A stretch of 64,000 bases of DNA from Moritella viscosa (GTDB taxonomy: Bacteria; Pseudomonadota; Gammaproteobacteria; Enterobacterales; Moritellaceae), in assembly GCA_000953735.1 (NCBI GenBank), contig LN554852.1, forward strand, positions 744,001 through 808,000, read 5' to 3'. Positions 35,649 to 45,684 of the stretch are shown one piece after another. The stretch's first letter is position 1. Every line of letters starts with the position of its first letter. The notes beneath the pieces were generated by a model, which saw only the letters and a list, made by a program, of their open reading frames with translations, was not told the origin of the DNA and made no database searches. The position numbers and the translations under genes are program-made.

Positions 35649-36398
35649 GTGTTAATAAAACCTGCACATCATAAGCATGAGATAACAATTCCCCATTCTT
35701 GGAGTGATCTGCCAATGGGAGGATGGCTTGCGAGTCAAATTCAAGCTCGGCTTGATGTCTGGAGCCCGAAAATATTTGGTTATCATTTACTAAAACTAGG
35801 TTCGCTAAGTGGGGAGCTTAATTGTTTTGGTAGCAGTATACAACACCAGGTCACAGCAACGTCAGAACAAGGCATGGGCGGGGTATTTATTGATCCTTCG
35901 CATTTACCCTTTCAAGAAAATTGTATTGATGCTTGTATTTTAACCCAATCATTAGATTTCTCTGCCGATCCGCATCAAGTATTGCGAGAGGTTGAGCGAG
36001 TCTTAACGGGTGATGGCTACTTGATCTTAAGTGGTTATAATCCGCTGTCATTATGTGGTTTAGTTAAACTACTTGGAGTGAAGCGTAACCATCCACCCTG
36101 GTCGGGTCGAATGTTTACCCCCGCACGTATTAAAGATTGGCTTGAATTACTCGGTTTTGAAATTATTCAAGATGATCGCTTTGGCTTTACGTCTTTTTTA
36201 GGTAAAAAGCCATTAACTTGGTGGTCTGAGAGTATAGGTCAAATGCATTTTCCTTCATTTTTATCGGTCTACTTTATTGTTGCGCGTAAACGTCGAGCGC
36301 CGATATCACCAGTTAAGAACTGGTGGCAAGTGAGTCGAGCGAATCGCCGTTTTATGCCGACAGGCGCAACACAAAAATTACCACATAAATCTTCTTAG
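35649..36398 (+). CDS. SAM-dependent methyltransferase (YafS-like)
   Basis: This 249-aa protein is a class I methyltransferase of the methyltransferase-11 type. The acidic loop DACILTQSLDFSADPHQVLREVERVL and GYLILSGYNPLSL are diagnostic; the first part is divergent and the usual GxGxG loop is not clear. The C-terminus is basic. It starts with GTG at 35649, divergent from gloB, and is followed by dnaQ. This matches E. coli gloB-yafS-rnhA-dnaQ except that rnhA is missing here. Substrate unknown. Confidence 0.8.
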   Translation: MLIKPAHHKHEITIPHSWSDLPMGGWLASQIQARLDVWSPKIFGYHLLKLGSLSGELNCFGSSIQHQVTATSEQGMGGVFIDPSHLPFQENCIDACILTQSLDFSADPHQVLREVERVLTGDGYLILSGYNPLSLCGLVKLLGVKRNHPPWSGRMFTPARIKDWLELLGFEIIQDDRFGFTSFLGKKPLTWWSESIGQMHFPSFLSVYFIVARKRRAPISPVKNWWQVSRANRRFMPTGATQKLPHKSS

Positions 36399-36489
36399 CC
36401 TTATCTTGACGATTTTACGACTGTTATCAGGTGAATCGAACGCTAATTCATATTAGAATAGCGACAGTTTAATTTAGGTGGTGAGATTT

Positions 36490-37230
36490 ATGTCGTTGGA
36501 CAATGCAGAGTTAATACAGGGCGCTGGTCGTATAATCGTTTTTGATACTGAAACAACCGGTATGAATACTGGCGCAGGTGGTGTACACATTGGTCACCGC
36601 GTGATTGAAATTGGTTGTATTGAGTTGATTAATCGCCGGCCTACGGGGCGTACTTATCATGTTTATATCAAGCCTGACCGTTTAGTTGATCCAGAGGCGG
36701 TTGCTGTACACGGTATTACCGATGAATTCTTACAAGACAAGCCAGCTTTCTCTACCATCGCAGATGAGTTTATTGCTTTTATTGATGGCGCAGAGCTGGT
36801 GGCTCATAATGCGTCGTTTGATATTAACTTTCTGGATCATGAATTTAGATTACTAAATAAAGGTCTACCTGAAACTAAAGAAATTTGTAAGATTACCGAT
36901 ACATTAGCTATCGCTAAGAAACTTTTTCCGGGTAAACGAAACAACTTAGATGTGTTGTGCACCCGTTATGGTATTGATAATTCGCACCGTACCCTGCATG
37001 GGGCATTACTGGATGCGGAGATTTTGGCAGAAGTCTATCTGTTTATGACAGGTGGCCAAACTAAATTGAATTTATCGCAAGATGGTGCCAACTCACAAGT
37101 TGGGAATGGTATTCGTCGACTTGCTGCAACCCGAACATCATTGAAAGTGGTGCAGGCAACAGATGATGAATTGAAAGCGCATAATGAACGACTTGGCATC
37201 GTTGGTGATGCATTGTGGCAAGTACACTAG
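36490..37230 (+). CDS. dnaQ: DNA polymerase III epsilon subunit (3'-5' proofreading exonuclease)
   Basis: This 246-aa subunit corrects errors of the replicative polymerase. Exo I is seen at IIVFDTETTGM (catalytic Asp/Glu), Exo II in VAHNASFDINFLDHE, and Exo III as HGALLDAEILAEVYL. The C-terminus includes the linker that binds the alpha subunit (near KLNLSQDG). I chose ATG 36490 with AGGTGGTGA upstream rather than GTG 36478. The stop is 13 bases before the next gene. Confidence 0.95.
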   Translation: MSLDNAELIQGAGRIIVFDTETTGMNTGAGGVHIGHRVIEIGCIELINRRPTGRTYHVYIKPDRLVDPEAVAVHGITDEFLQDKPAFSTIADEFIAFIDGAELVAHNASFDINFLDHEFRLLNKGLPETKEICKITDTLAIAKKLFPGKRNNLDVLCTRYGIDNSHRTLHGALLDAEILAEVYLFMTGGQTKLNLSQDGANSQVGNGIRRLAATRTSLKVVQATDDELKAHNERLGIVGDALWQVH

Positions 37231-37243
37231 AGTAAGGACGAAA

Positions 37244-38581
37244 ATGCGTAATATTTGGTTGTTATTGGCATTTATTGGTGCAGTTAGCATCAGTACCTTT
37301 GCTTCAGCTAAAAGTGTGTATCAAACTAATGTTTATCAGACAAATGATATCGCGTTATTGGATAACCGCTTTCGTGTTGATTACGGAATTAAGAAAATAA
37401 CGTTTATTATTGCGCGTGAACGTTTTTCTAAAGCGGTAATTTTGGTTCGTCCCGACGGTAGTAAGGTTTATATTTGGGATAAGTCTGATCGTGTTCATTG
37501 GATTGAAGGTAAAGAGCATGACATTATAACCATTGAAAATCCAATGCCTGGACCTTGGCAAGCCCTTGGTAAGATCCAAGGCGATAACCGTATTCAACTA
37601 TTGTCAGACGTGAAACTGCAAGTTACTCGTTTACCTATTCAGCTTTATAGTGGTGAACGTTTAAAAGTGAGTGGTGAACTACATCATTTAAAAAAACGCC
37701 TTAATGCAACGTATTTACGTGATACAGAATTGATCATGACTGCTTATGGTTATAACCGAACAGAAGACGAAAATTTCAATTTTACCTCTCAAGAATTGGC
37801 AAAGTTTAATGATAAAGGTGTGTTTTACGATGAAATACCTGAAGATGGTATTTTCACTACTTTTTTGCAATTGGATCTAGCTACTGGTAAGTATAAGTTT
37901 GAAGTCGCGGTAAAAAATCATGCTTTTACCCGTAGTTTTAATCAAGATGTGGTTATTTTTCCTCGGCCAATAAAAACCCAGATGCTGCCTTTGTTAGCCG
38001 ATAATGATCCACAATTAAAACTTACCTTTGATATTGAAGAGCTACAGCCCGAAAGTATTGCGATTAAAGGCCGCTTAGCATCAGTTAATGGCGGGCCAAG
38101 TACTGATTTTATTATTTATGGCGAAGCCAATATAAGTGAGCAGGTTTATACGTTTGAACGGCCGTCTGATATTGGTGGTTATGATATTGAATTAGTTTTG
38201 TTTGCAACAACGAAAGCGGGACGAGAAATAACGATCAATATGCCACCGGAAGCATTTGTTATCCCTAAACCTATCATCATTGATAGCTCGTTAATCCCGA
38301 TAGCAACTGCATCTCAGGCTAATGCTACCGATGAGATTGCTGATGGTTTAGAAGCACCTGAAAGTGAATGGAATTTATTATTGTGGGTGGTAGGTAGTTT
38401 GCTAGCCTTACTCATTCTAGCTGTCGGAGTATTATTTAGTATGAAGTTTTGGCAAAAACGTAAATTTGAAAAGGTAATTTCTAATCAAACTGAAGCTGAT
38501 ATTAACCCAGCAGAGCCAAGGAATAAAAATGATGGACTAAATAAGATGACAGACTTGGATCTTAATTCACTCGATAAATAG
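37244..38581 (+). CDS. TIGR03503-like single-span membrane protein of unknown function
   Basis: This 445-aa protein has a signal peptide (ends near ASAKSVYQ). A long beta-rich exported region follows, with IALLDNRFRVDYGIKKITFI and MPGPWQALGKIQGDNRI. A C-terminal membrane span (LLLWVVGSLLALLILAVGVL, about residues 390-410) and a short cytoplasmic tail complete it. I recognise the TIGR03503 family of Vibrio/Shewanella relatives; its function is not known. Its ATG at 37244 has AAGGA upstream and follows dnaQ by 13 bases, so it is probably co-transcribed. The name is by recall, not by search. Confidence 0.75.
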   Translation: MRNIWLLLAFIGAVSISTFASAKSVYQTNVYQTNDIALLDNRFRVDYGIKKITFIIARERFSKAVILVRPDGSKVYIWDKSDRVHWIEGKEHDIITIENPMPGPWQALGKIQGDNRIQLLSDVKLQVTRLPIQLYSGERLKVSGELHHLKKRLNATYLRDTELIMTAYGYNRTEDENFNFTSQELAKFNDKGVFYDEIPEDGIFTTFLQLDLATGKYKFEVAVKNHAFTRSFNQDVVIFPRPIKTQMLPLLADNDPQLKLTFDIEELQPESIAIKGRLASVNGGPSTDFIIYGEANISEQVYTFERPSDIGGYDIELVLFATTKAGREITINMPPEAFVIPKPIIIDSSLIPIATASQANATDEIADGLEAPESEWNLLLWVVGSLLALLILAVGVLFSMKFWQKRKFEKVISNQTEADINPAEPRNKNDGLNKMTDLDLNSLDK

Positions 38582-38710
38582 TTTGATATTTAATCAATTA
38601 GGCGATGTATCAGATTTGTGGTGGATAAGGTTCGCATTACGCGGTATTTCATAGGTCTTTAGCGATTAACACTTGTTTAAAAATTGTAATGCAATTAAAG
38701 TCAATGTTAA

Positions 38711-38742
38711 TAAGATAACCTTTATTTTGAAAGGTTATCTTA
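38711..38742 (+). terminator. Hairpin after the TIGR03503-like gene
   Basis: Perfect 12-bp arms TAAGATAACCTT (38711-38722) and AAGGTTATCTTA (38731-38742) flank an 8-base loop between this gene and ndk. No T-run follows. Confidence 0.6.
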
Positions 38743-38809
38743 TCGATGAACTGTTCAACTTAGGTAGTCAAACTAAGATAGTAAACTTCTCAAATTAAGG
38801 TCAAAAATT

Positions 38810-39235
38810 ATGGCAATTCAACGCACTTTTTCTATTGTTAAGCCTGATGCAGTAAGAAAAAATTTAATTGGTGCTATTTACTCTCGTATTGAAGCTTGTG
38901 GTTTAAGTGTTGTTGCAGCAAAAATGCTTCACCTTACCCGTGAGCAAGCTGAAGGTTTTTATGCAGAACATAAAGGGAAAGAATTCTTTGAACCTTTAAT
39001 GGACTTTATGACGTCTGGTCCTATCATGGTACAAGTATTAGAAGGTGAAAATGCCATCACTTTTTATCGTGAATTAATGGGGGCGACTAACCCTGAAAAA
39101 GCGGCCGCAGGCACATTACGTTGTGATTATGCTGAGAGCATGCGTTTGAATGCGGTGCATGGTTCGGATAGTGAAGAATCTGCAGCACGCGAAATAGCTT
39201 ACTTCTTTACTGAAAATGAAGTTTGTTCACGTTAA
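38810..39235 (+). CDS. ndk: Nucleoside diphosphate kinase
   Basis: This 141-aa enzyme transfers phosphate between nucleoside tri- and diphosphates. The active-site His is in NAVHGSDS near residue 117. The family start [17 protein letters not shown] is also intact. AAGGT lies 11 bases before the ATG. It lies just ahead of rlmN-pilW, as in many gammaproteobacteria. Confidence 0.97.
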   Translation: MAIQRTFSIVKPDAVRKNLIGAIYSRIEACGLSVVAAKMLHLTREQAEGFYAEHKGKEFFEPLMDFMTSGPIMVQVLEGENAITFYRELMGATNPEKAAAGTLRCDYAESMRLNAVHGSDSEESAAREIAYFFTENEVCSR

Positions 39236-39604
39236 TTTTATAGTCTAGCGGGTTGTAAAGACATTACGTGTCTATGCGTGATTGATTTACTGCCCGATTT
39301 TATGATTTTATCCAGCTGTTACAACCTCCTGTCATATTATATTTATTTCCTTTTTATCGCGGATATTCAGTCTTAATGATTGTTATCTCACCCTAATCTT
39401 GGATATTGAAAAGAACGGGTAATAAATTATTTTGTTTAATTCGGTTAATGCGCTAGCGTCTAGGCGTTAAACTTTGTACAATCCCGCGCCCTGAAACCTC
39501 AATTTTAGCATCGTCTTTTTTATCCAACTATTCTTAAAATATTGTTTAAAATTGAGTCTTAAATTGTTTCAAACCGAATAAAATAAATGACAGAGGCTCA
39601 CTTC
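39236..39604. other. Gene-free interval between ndk and rlmN
   Basis: These 369 bases contain GGTTGTAA (39251-39258) and its inverse TTACAACC (39319-39326), 60 bases apart, plus TACAAT at 39477-39482 that may be a -10 of the rlmN promoter. I see no ORF or structured RNA that I can name. Confidence 0.35.
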
Positions 39605-40720
39605 ATGAGTAATAAAAAAATTAATCTATTAGACTTAGATCGCAAAGCAATGCGCCAATATTTTGCTGACATAGGCGAAAAACCATTCCGTGCCGATCAA
39701 GTAATGAAATGGATCTATCATGAAGGCTGTGATGATATTAATGAAATGACTAACTTGAATAAAAAGTTACGTGAAAAATTATTACGTGAAACTGTTATTG
39801 AAGCGCCTGAAATTAGCCAAGAACAACGTAGTGATGATGGCACAATTAAATGGGCATTAAAAGTGGACGGTCAAGAATATGAAACTGTTTATATTCCTGA
39901 TGGTGATCGCGCTACACTTTGTGTATCGTCACAAGTTGGTTGTGCACTAGAATGTACATTCTGCTCGACGGCACAACAAGGTTTTAACCGTAACCTGCGT
40001 GTATCAGAAATTATTGGTCAAGTATGGCGTGCCACACAAGTTATCGGTTTTAACAATAAGAAACGTGCAATCACCAATGTTGTAATGATGGGTATGGGTG
40101 AGCCATTGCTTAACATGACAAACTTGGTACCTGCATTGAACTTGATGTTAGACGATTACGGCTTTGGTTTATCAAAACGTCGTGTAACTGTATCTACGTC
40201 AGGAGTTGTACCTGCTTTAGATAAATTAGCTGATTCAATTGATGTTGCATTAGCAATTTCATTACACGCGCCTAATGATGTATTGCGTGATGAACTTGTA
40301 CCGATCAATAAAAAGTATAATATTGAAACGTTATTGGCATCAGTTAAAAACTATATCGGTAAATCTAATGCCAATCGTAAAAAAGTAACGATTGAGTATG
40401 TATTACTTGATCACGTGAATGATTCAACTGATCAAGCTCATGAATTAGCGCATTTATTAAAAGATACGCCGTGTAAAATTAACTTGATTCCATTTAATCC
40501 GTTCCCAGGCAGTGATTATGGTAAACCGAGTAATAGTCGTATCGATCGCTTTAATAAAGTGCTGATGGAATACGAAAATACGGTAACAATTCGTAAAACC
40601 CGTGGTGATGATATTGATGCGGCTTGTGGGCAATTGGCCGGTGATGTCATCGACAGAACGAAAAGAACATTAAAAAAACGGATGCAAGGTGAAGCGATTT
40701 CAGTCAAGATGAGTGACTGA
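39605..40720 (+). CDS. rlmN: Dual-specificity RNA methyltransferase RlmN
   Basis: This 371-aa radical-SAM enzyme methylates C2 of A2503 in 23S rRNA and A37 in some tRNAs. The 4Fe-4S motif Cys-x3-Cys-x2-Cys is clear in [12 protein letters not shown], and [12 protein letters not shown] follows. The second catalytic Cys lies near the C-terminus in [12 protein letters not shown] prefer ATG 39605 (MSNKK) with GAGG upstream over ATG 39587. It heads the conserved run to der. Confidence 0.94.
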   Translation: MSNKKINLLDLDRKAMRQYFADIGEKPFRADQVMKWIYHEGCDDINEMTNLNKKLREKLLRETVIEAPEISQEQRSDDGTIKWALKVDGQEYETVYIPDGDRATLCVSSQVGCALECTFCSTAQQGFNRNLRVSEIIGQVWRATQVIGFNNKKRAITNVVMMGMGEPLLNMTNLVPALNLMLDDYGFGLSKRRVTVSTSGVVPALDKLADSIDVALAISLHAPNDVLRDELVPINKKYNIETLLASVKNYIGKSNANRKKVTIEYVLLDHVNDSTDQAHELAHLLKDTPCKINLIPFNPFPGSDYGKPSNSRIDRFNKVLMEYENTVTIRKTRGDDIDAACGQLAGDVIDRTKRTLKKRMQGEAISVKMSD

Positions 40721-40745
40721 TACTTTTGACTAGATGGATTTAGGC

Positions 40746-41516
40746 ATGAAACGTTTCGCTGTAGTAGGATTGATGATAGTAGCACTGGCTGGATGTAGCA
40801 CACAAAGTTACATTGAAACCAGTGCTGGTTTGAGTGATAATTCGGTTGATAAAACAGCAGCGGCCCGAAGCCGTTTAGCCTTAGCCTTAAAGTATATTGA
40901 AATTGAAAACTATCAAGAAGCGAAAATTAATCTTGATAAAGCCGTTCATTATGTACCAGATGATGCGGATATTTATTTAGCTTATGCGTATTACTATCAG
41001 AAGGTAAAAGAGCATAAACAAGCCGAAAAAGCTTATTTACATGCTCTTTCTTTTGCCCCTGATAATGGGGATATTCATAATAACTTTGGTGTATTCCTAT
41101 GTGGAATAGCGCGTTTTGATGAAGCTGAAAGTGAGTTTTTAACTGCAATTGCGTCTCCTAGTTATAATAAAATTGCGAATAGTTATGAAAATGCGGGGCA
41201 ATGCGCACTTGAAAATGACGAAAAATCGCAGGCATTAACCTATTTACAGTCATCTCTCGCATATGCACCGCAAAATTTAGACGTACGGTTATCAGTTACA
41301 GAATTACACTATATGCTGGCCGATTATGCGGTGGCCAAGCAACAATTAACAAAATATGAGTCAGTAGCTAAGGTAACCGCACGCAGTCTTTGGTTGGGTT
41401 TTAATATTGCAGACAAACAGAATAATTTGGCGGCTGCTGAAGTATACAGTCGCCAATTATTAGCCCAATTTCCGTTAGCGATCCAAACACAAAAATATAT
41501 TACAAATGACTATTGA
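40746..41516 (+). CDS. pilW: Type IV pilus biogenesis TPR lipoprotein PilW (PilF)
   Basis: This 256-aa lipoprotein has a lipobox (VALAGC, Cys near residue 17). It contains about five tetratricopeptide repeats, seen as ARSRLALALKYIEIENYQEA, LAYAYYYQKVKEHKQAEKAY, HNNFGVFLCGIARFDEAE, and AYAPQNLDVRLSVTELHYML. PilW is the pilotin that assembles the secretin in the outer membrane. It lies between rlmN and rodZ, its standard place. ATG 40746 gives the signal peptide directly. Confidence 0.93.
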   Translation: MKRFAVVGLMIVALAGCSTQSYIETSAGLSDNSVDKTAAARSRLALALKYIEIENYQEAKINLDKAVHYVPDDADIYLAYAYYYQKVKEHKQAEKAYLHALSFAPDNGDIHNNFGVFLCGIARFDEAESEFLTAIASPSYNKIANSYENAGQCALENDEKSQALTYLQSSLAYAPQNLDVRLSVTELHYMLADYAVAKQQLTKYESVAKVTARSLWLGFNIADKQNNLAAAEVYSRQLLAQFPLAIQTQKYITNDY

Positions 41517-42432
41517 TTTAGAAACCTTAAAAAATGCAGATAAACCCGCCGAATTGAAAGAGAATATTGACGTGATAACTGCTGGTCAGATATTACGAGA
41601 TGCGCGTATTGCATTAGGTATTAGCGTGCAGCAAGTCAGTGATAATATTAACTTAAAATTATCTGTTATTAACAACATTGAAAAAAATGTGCTCGATAAA
41701 GATATTTCACCAACCTTTATGCGCGGCTATATTCGTTGTTACTCCCGCTATTTAAACATTACCGAAGATGATGTGCTTCGCGCTTATGATTGCCATAATG
41801 GCACATGTGGACAACAAGCCGAGCTACAAAGCTTCTCTCGTCGAACAAAGCTTGAAGCATATGATAACCGCTTAATGCTCGTCAGTTACGGTATCGTCGG
41901 TTTTATGCTTGTCATATTCTTAATTTGGGGATTAGGCGGTGATGAAGCTGACATTGTTGTCCCTGACTCTGTAGCAACACAAACTATCGAATCAGTTGCA
42001 TCACCTGAAGTCATTGGTGCTGTAACTGTTATTGAGGAAGAAGCGCCTTTATTTGTTGATCCGGAACAAGAAATTACTGAGTCAACTGTCGACTCGGTAG
42101 AAAAGCCTGCGTTACCTATTGTCGTTGAACAACCTGCTGAGACTCTATCTGTTGCCACTAATATCCTTGATAATAAAGTGATTGTACCTCAGTCGTTGGT
42201 ACTCACATTTGCGGGTGATTGCTGGGTGCAAATTAAAGACAGCAACGGTAAAACGCTTTCGACAGGTGTGAGAAAAGCCGGTCAGAAAATTCAATTACAA
42301 GGTTTAGCACCATTATCAATTAAACTTGGCGCACCAGAGCAAGTAACAATGAGTTATGCCGGTGAGTCAGTTGATTTATCAACCTTTAGACAGGGTCAAC
42401 TTGCTAAATTTAAATTACCTTTTGAAGCTTAA
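41506..42432 (+). CDS. rodZ: Cytoskeletal shape protein RodZ
   Basis: This 308-aa inner-membrane protein links MreB to the cell wall machine. It has an N-terminal helix-turn-helix (AGQILRDARIALGISVQQVSD, about residues 24-80) that binds MreB. A single span (VSYGIVGFMLVIFLIWGLGG, near residue 130), a variable periplasmic linker and a C-terminal RodZ/DUF4115 domain (LVLTFAGDCWVQIKD, from residue 228) follow. The start overlaps the end of pilW by 11 bases. Confidence 0.92.
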   Translation: MTIDLETLKNADKPAELKENIDVITAGQILRDARIALGISVQQVSDNINLKLSVINNIEKNVLDKDISPTFMRGYIRCYSRYLNITEDDVLRAYDCHNGTCGQQAELQSFSRRTKLEAYDNRLMLVSYGIVGFMLVIFLIWGLGGDEADIVVPDSVATQTIESVASPEVIGAVTVIEEEAPLFVDPEQEITESTVDSVEKPALPIVVEQPAETLSVATNILDNKVIVPQSLVLTFAGDCWVQIKDSNGKTLSTGVRKAGQKIQLQGLAPLSIKLGAPEQVTMSYAGESVDLSTFRQGQLAKFKLPFEA

Positions 42433-42448
42433 TTAACGAGTTATAAAT

Positions 42449-43567
42449 ATGCATCAGGAAAGTCCAATTATTCGCCGCCAATCAAAACAGATTATGGTTG
42501 GTAAGGTACCTGTTGGTGGCAATGCACCGATTGCAGTACAGTCAATGACAAATACATTGACGACGGATGTGGCAGCAACCGTTGCTCAGATTAAAGCATT
42601 GGAAGCCGTTGGTGCTGATATTGTGCGTGTTTCTGTACCTACAATGGATGCGGCAGAAGCATTTAAACAAATTAAACAACAAGTTGATGTCCCACTTGTT
42701 GCGGATATTCACTTCGATTACCGTATCGCACTTAAAGTGGCTGAGTACGGCGTTGATTGCTTGCGTATAAACCCTGGTAATATCGGTAACGAAAGTCGCA
42801 TTCGCTCTGTAGTTGATTGTGCCAAAGATATGAATATTCCAATTCGTATTGGTGTTAACGGTGGCTCATTAGAGCGTGAGATCCAAGAAAAATATGGTGA
42901 ACCGACACCTGCTGCGTTGGTTGAATCTGCAATGCGTCATGTTGATATTCTTGATCGCTTGAATTTTGATCAATTTAAAGTCAGCGTAAAAGCATCGGAC
43001 GTGTTCCTTGCTGTTGAATCTTATCGCCAATTAGCGAAAAAGATCGAACAACCATTGCATTTGGGTATTACTGAAGCAGGTGGCTTCAGAAGTGGTGCGG
43101 TTAAGTCATCAGTTGGCCTTGGCATGTTATTAGCCGAAGGCATCGGCGATACATTACGTATTTCTTTGGCGGCCGATCCTGTTGAAGAAATTCGAGTTGG
43201 TTTTGATATTCTAAAATCATTACGCATCCGTAGCCGTGGTATTAACTTTATTGCTTGTCCGACCTGTTCTCGCCAAGAGTTTGATGTAATCAGTACCGTA
43301 AATGCACTTGAAGAGCGTTTAGAAGATATTATTATCCCAATGGACGTGTCTATTATCGGTTGTGTGGTCAATGGACCGGGTGAAGCGGAAGCTGTACAAA
43401 TTGGCGTGACGGGCGGCAGTAATAAGAGCGGTTACTATCTTGATGGAAAACGTCAGAAAGAACGCTTTGATAATAATGATATGATTGATCAGCTAGAGGC
43501 TAAAATTCGTGCAAAAGCAGCGATGATGGACCCTGAAAATATCATTGTAACTGACGCTAAAGCGTAA
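42449..43567 (+). CDS. ispG: 4-hydroxy-3-methylbut-2-en-1-yl diphosphate synthase (IspG/GcpE)
   Basis: This 372-aa Fe-S enzyme makes HMBPP in the non-mevalonate isoprenoid pathway. The [4Fe-4S] ligands are in [12 protein letters not shown] and [13 protein letters not shown], and the barrel region starts [15 protein letters not shown]. It is followed by a hairpin, before hisS. Co-directional with rodZ, 16 bases away. Confidence 0.97.
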   Translation: MHQESPIIRRQSKQIMVGKVPVGGNAPIAVQSMTNTLTTDVAATVAQIKALEAVGADIVRVSVPTMDAAEAFKQIKQQVDVPLVADIHFDYRIALKVAEYGVDCLRINPGNIGNESRIRSVVDCAKDMNIPIRIGVNGGSLEREIQEKYGEPTPAALVESAMRHVDILDRLNFDQFKVSVKASDVFLAVESYRQLAKKIEQPLHLGITEAGGFRSGAVKSSVGLGMLLAEGIGDTLRISLAADPVEEIRVGFDILKSLRIRSRGINFIACPTCSRQEFDVISTVNALEERLEDIIIPMDVSIIGCVVNGPGEAEAVQIGVTGGSNKSGYYLDGKRQKERFDNNDMIDQLEAKIRAKAAMMDPENIIVTDAKA

Positions 43568-43576
43568 TTTTATCGT

Positions 43577-43617
43577 AAAGGTGTTGAAATGAGGATAAAT
43601 ATCCGACTAACACCTTT
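43577..43617 (+). terminator. Hairpin between ispG and hisS
   Basis: Outer arms AAAGGTGTT (43577-43585) and AACACCTTT (43609-43617) enclose a smaller inner stem, GGATA (43593-43597) with TATCC (43600-43604). No long T-run follows, so read-through to hisS is likely. Confidence 0.55.
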
Positions 43618-43690
43618 GAATATTTTACCTTGACGTAGAAACTCCTTATAATCTGGGGTCATATGTCTTTTTTAATTTTCGAGAGTGACC

Positions 43691-44971
43691 GTGGCTAAAC
43701 CAATCCAAGCAATTCGTGGCATGAATGATTGCTTACCAGAACAAACGCCGGTATGGCAAAAAGTAGAATCAGTATTACGTGATACTGTTGCAGCCTATGG
43801 CTACTCTGAAATTCGTATGCCAATCGTTGAATCTACGCATTTATTTAAGCGTGCGATTGGTGAAGTAACAGACGTTGTTGAAAAAGAAATGTACACGTTT
43901 GATGATCGTAACGGTGATAGCCTAACGCTACGCCCTGAAGGCACAGCATCGACAGTACGCGCTGGTATTCAAAATGGTTTGCTTTATAACCAAGAGCGTC
44001 GTATGTGGTACATAGGTCCTATGTTCCGTCACGAACGTCCTCAAAAAGGTCGTTACCGTCAATTCCACCAGTTTGGTGTTGAAATATTTGGTCTTAAAGG
44101 TGCGGATACTGACGCGGAAGTTATTTTATTAACGGCGCGTCTGTGGAAACTACTTGGTATTGAGCAACACGTGAAATTGCAGCTGAACTCTTTAGGTTCG
44201 TCTGAAGAACGTAGTGCGCATAAAGAAGCACTAATTAGCTTCTTAGAAGGCTTTAAAGACCAGCTTGATGAAGAAAGCCAACGTCGCATGTACACCAACC
44301 CATTACGCGTACTAGATAGTAAGAATCAAAATGTTCAAGCATTGCTTAATGATGCCCCAAGCTTAGCGGATTACTACGGTGAAGAAACTAAAGCGCATTT
44401 CGATGGTCTATGTAAAATGTTAGATAGCGCAGGCGTTAACTACCAAATCAATGACCGTTTAGTTCGTGGCCTTGATTATTATAACTACACTGTATTTGAA
44501 TGGGTGACAGAAAGTTTAGGCGCACAAGGTACTGTGTGTGGTGGTGGTCGTTATGATGGCTTAGTTGAACAGTTGGGTGGCAAAGCAACACCAGCAGTTG
44601 GTTTTGCATTGGGTATCGAACGTTTAGTATTATTATTAGAAACGTTAGAGTTAACGACTGATATTGCTGGCGCTGTTGATGTTTATATCGCAGCATTAGG
44701 CGAAGGTGCTGATATTCATGGTATGTTATTAGCTGAACAGTTACGCGATCAAATGCCGAATGTGAAATTTATGATGCATAACGGCGGCGGTAACTTTAAG
44801 AAACAACTTAAACGAGCTGATCAAAATGGCGCTAAAGTAGCACTTATTTTGGGCAGCGACGAAATCGAAAACAAACAAGTGACTGTGAAAGATCTGACTG
44901 GTAAGACAGAGCAGGAAACTATCGCAGTAACTGAATTAGTAAACCAATTAACAACGCGACTAAACAAGTAA
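43691..44971 (+). CDS. hisS: Histidine-tRNA ligase
   Basis: This 426-aa class II synthetase charges tRNA-His. The start [22 protein letters not shown] matches E. coli HisS from GTG 43691; a GTG at 43685 is two codons longer. Class II motifs and the histidine-specific [15 protein letters not shown] and [14 protein letters not shown] are present. C-terminal anticodon domain is complete. Confidence 0.97.
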   Translation: MAKPIQAIRGMNDCLPEQTPVWQKVESVLRDTVAAYGYSEIRMPIVESTHLFKRAIGEVTDVVEKEMYTFDDRNGDSLTLRPEGTASTVRAGIQNGLLYNQERRMWYIGPMFRHERPQKGRYRQFHQFGVEIFGLKGADTDAEVILLTARLWKLLGIEQHVKLQLNSLGSSEERSAHKEALISFLEGFKDQLDEESQRRMYTNPLRVLDSKNQNVQALLNDAPSLADYYGEETKAHFDGLCKMLDSAGVNYQINDRLVRGLDYYNYTVFEWVTESLGAQGTVCGGGRYDGLVEQLGGKATPAVGFALGIERLVLLLETLELTTDIAGAVDVYIAALGEGADIHGMLLAEQLRDQMPNVKFMMHNGGGNFKKQLKRADQNGAKVALILGSDEIENKQVTVKDLTGKTEQETIAVTELVNQLTTRLNK

Positions 44972-45012
44972 TCAATACTGTTTGTTAGTGTTCAAAAAAT
45001 TAAGGGTGAGAC

Positions 45013-45684
45013 GTGGAAGGTTACGCTACTGAAGAACAACAAGTTGAAGCGCTGAAATCATGGTGGAAGTCCCATGGTAATGCGGTTATTTTTGGTACTG
45101 TACTAGGCCTAGCTGGCTTAGTTGGTTTTCGTTATTACAATGATAGCCAGTTAACAGCACAAGAAGAACTCTCGGCTGCTTATGATACGGTTGTGACTGA
45201 ATTATCTGAAAATGGACTTGCAGCAAAGGCGACAACTCAGACGTTTATTGATGCGAACAGCGGTAATGCTTATGCAACATTAAGTGCATTACAACTTGCT
45301 GCTGAAGCCGTGAAAAAACAAGATTTTACGGAAGCTGAAAAGCAACTTAGCTGGGTAGCGAAAAACAGTAATCAAGCAAGTATTTTACCGATTGCTAATA
45401 TTCGTCTAGCACGAGTTCAAGCGCAACTACAAAACTTTGATGCTGCACTGGCGACACTGGATAAAGTGACACTTGATACATTTACGAGCAAGAAAGCAGA
45501 AGTTAAAGGTGATATCTATGTACAGCAAGGCGATTTAAACGCGGCTCGTAGTGCTTATGAAACTGCTTTAGCGGGTGTCGGTGCGAATACTCAGTTGCTA
45601 CAATTAAAACTTGATGATCTTGCTATTGTAGACGTTGCAGATGATCTTGATGCTGCAATCGCAGGAGAGCTGGATGACCAATAA
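45013..45684 (+). CDS. yfgM: YfgM-family protein, SecYEG-associated periplasmic TPR protein
   Basis: This 223-aa membrane-anchored protein has a short cytoplasmic head with EEQQVEALKSWWKSHGNAVIFG. One span follows (GTVLGLAGLVGF, about residues 28-42), then a TPR-like periplasmic part. YfgM cooperates with PpiD at the Sec translocon in E. coli. It starts with GTG 45013, and its end overlaps bamB by 11 bases. Confidence 0.9.
   Translation: MEGYATEEQQVEALKSWWKSHGNAVIFGTVLGLAGLVGFRYYNDSQLTAQEELSAAYDTVVTELSENGLAAKATTQTFIDANSGNAYATLSALQLAAEAVKKQDFTEAEKQLSWVAKNSNQASILPIANIRLARVQAQLQNFDAALATLDKVTLDTFTSKKAEVKGDIYVQQGDLNAARSAYETALAGVGANTQLLQLKLDDLAIVDVADDLDAAIAGELDDQ

Noticed and set aside
36399-36489. 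rnhA expected between the methyltransferase and dnaQ
   Set aside because: The interval is only 91 bases, with no frame on either strand; rnhA must be elsewhere.
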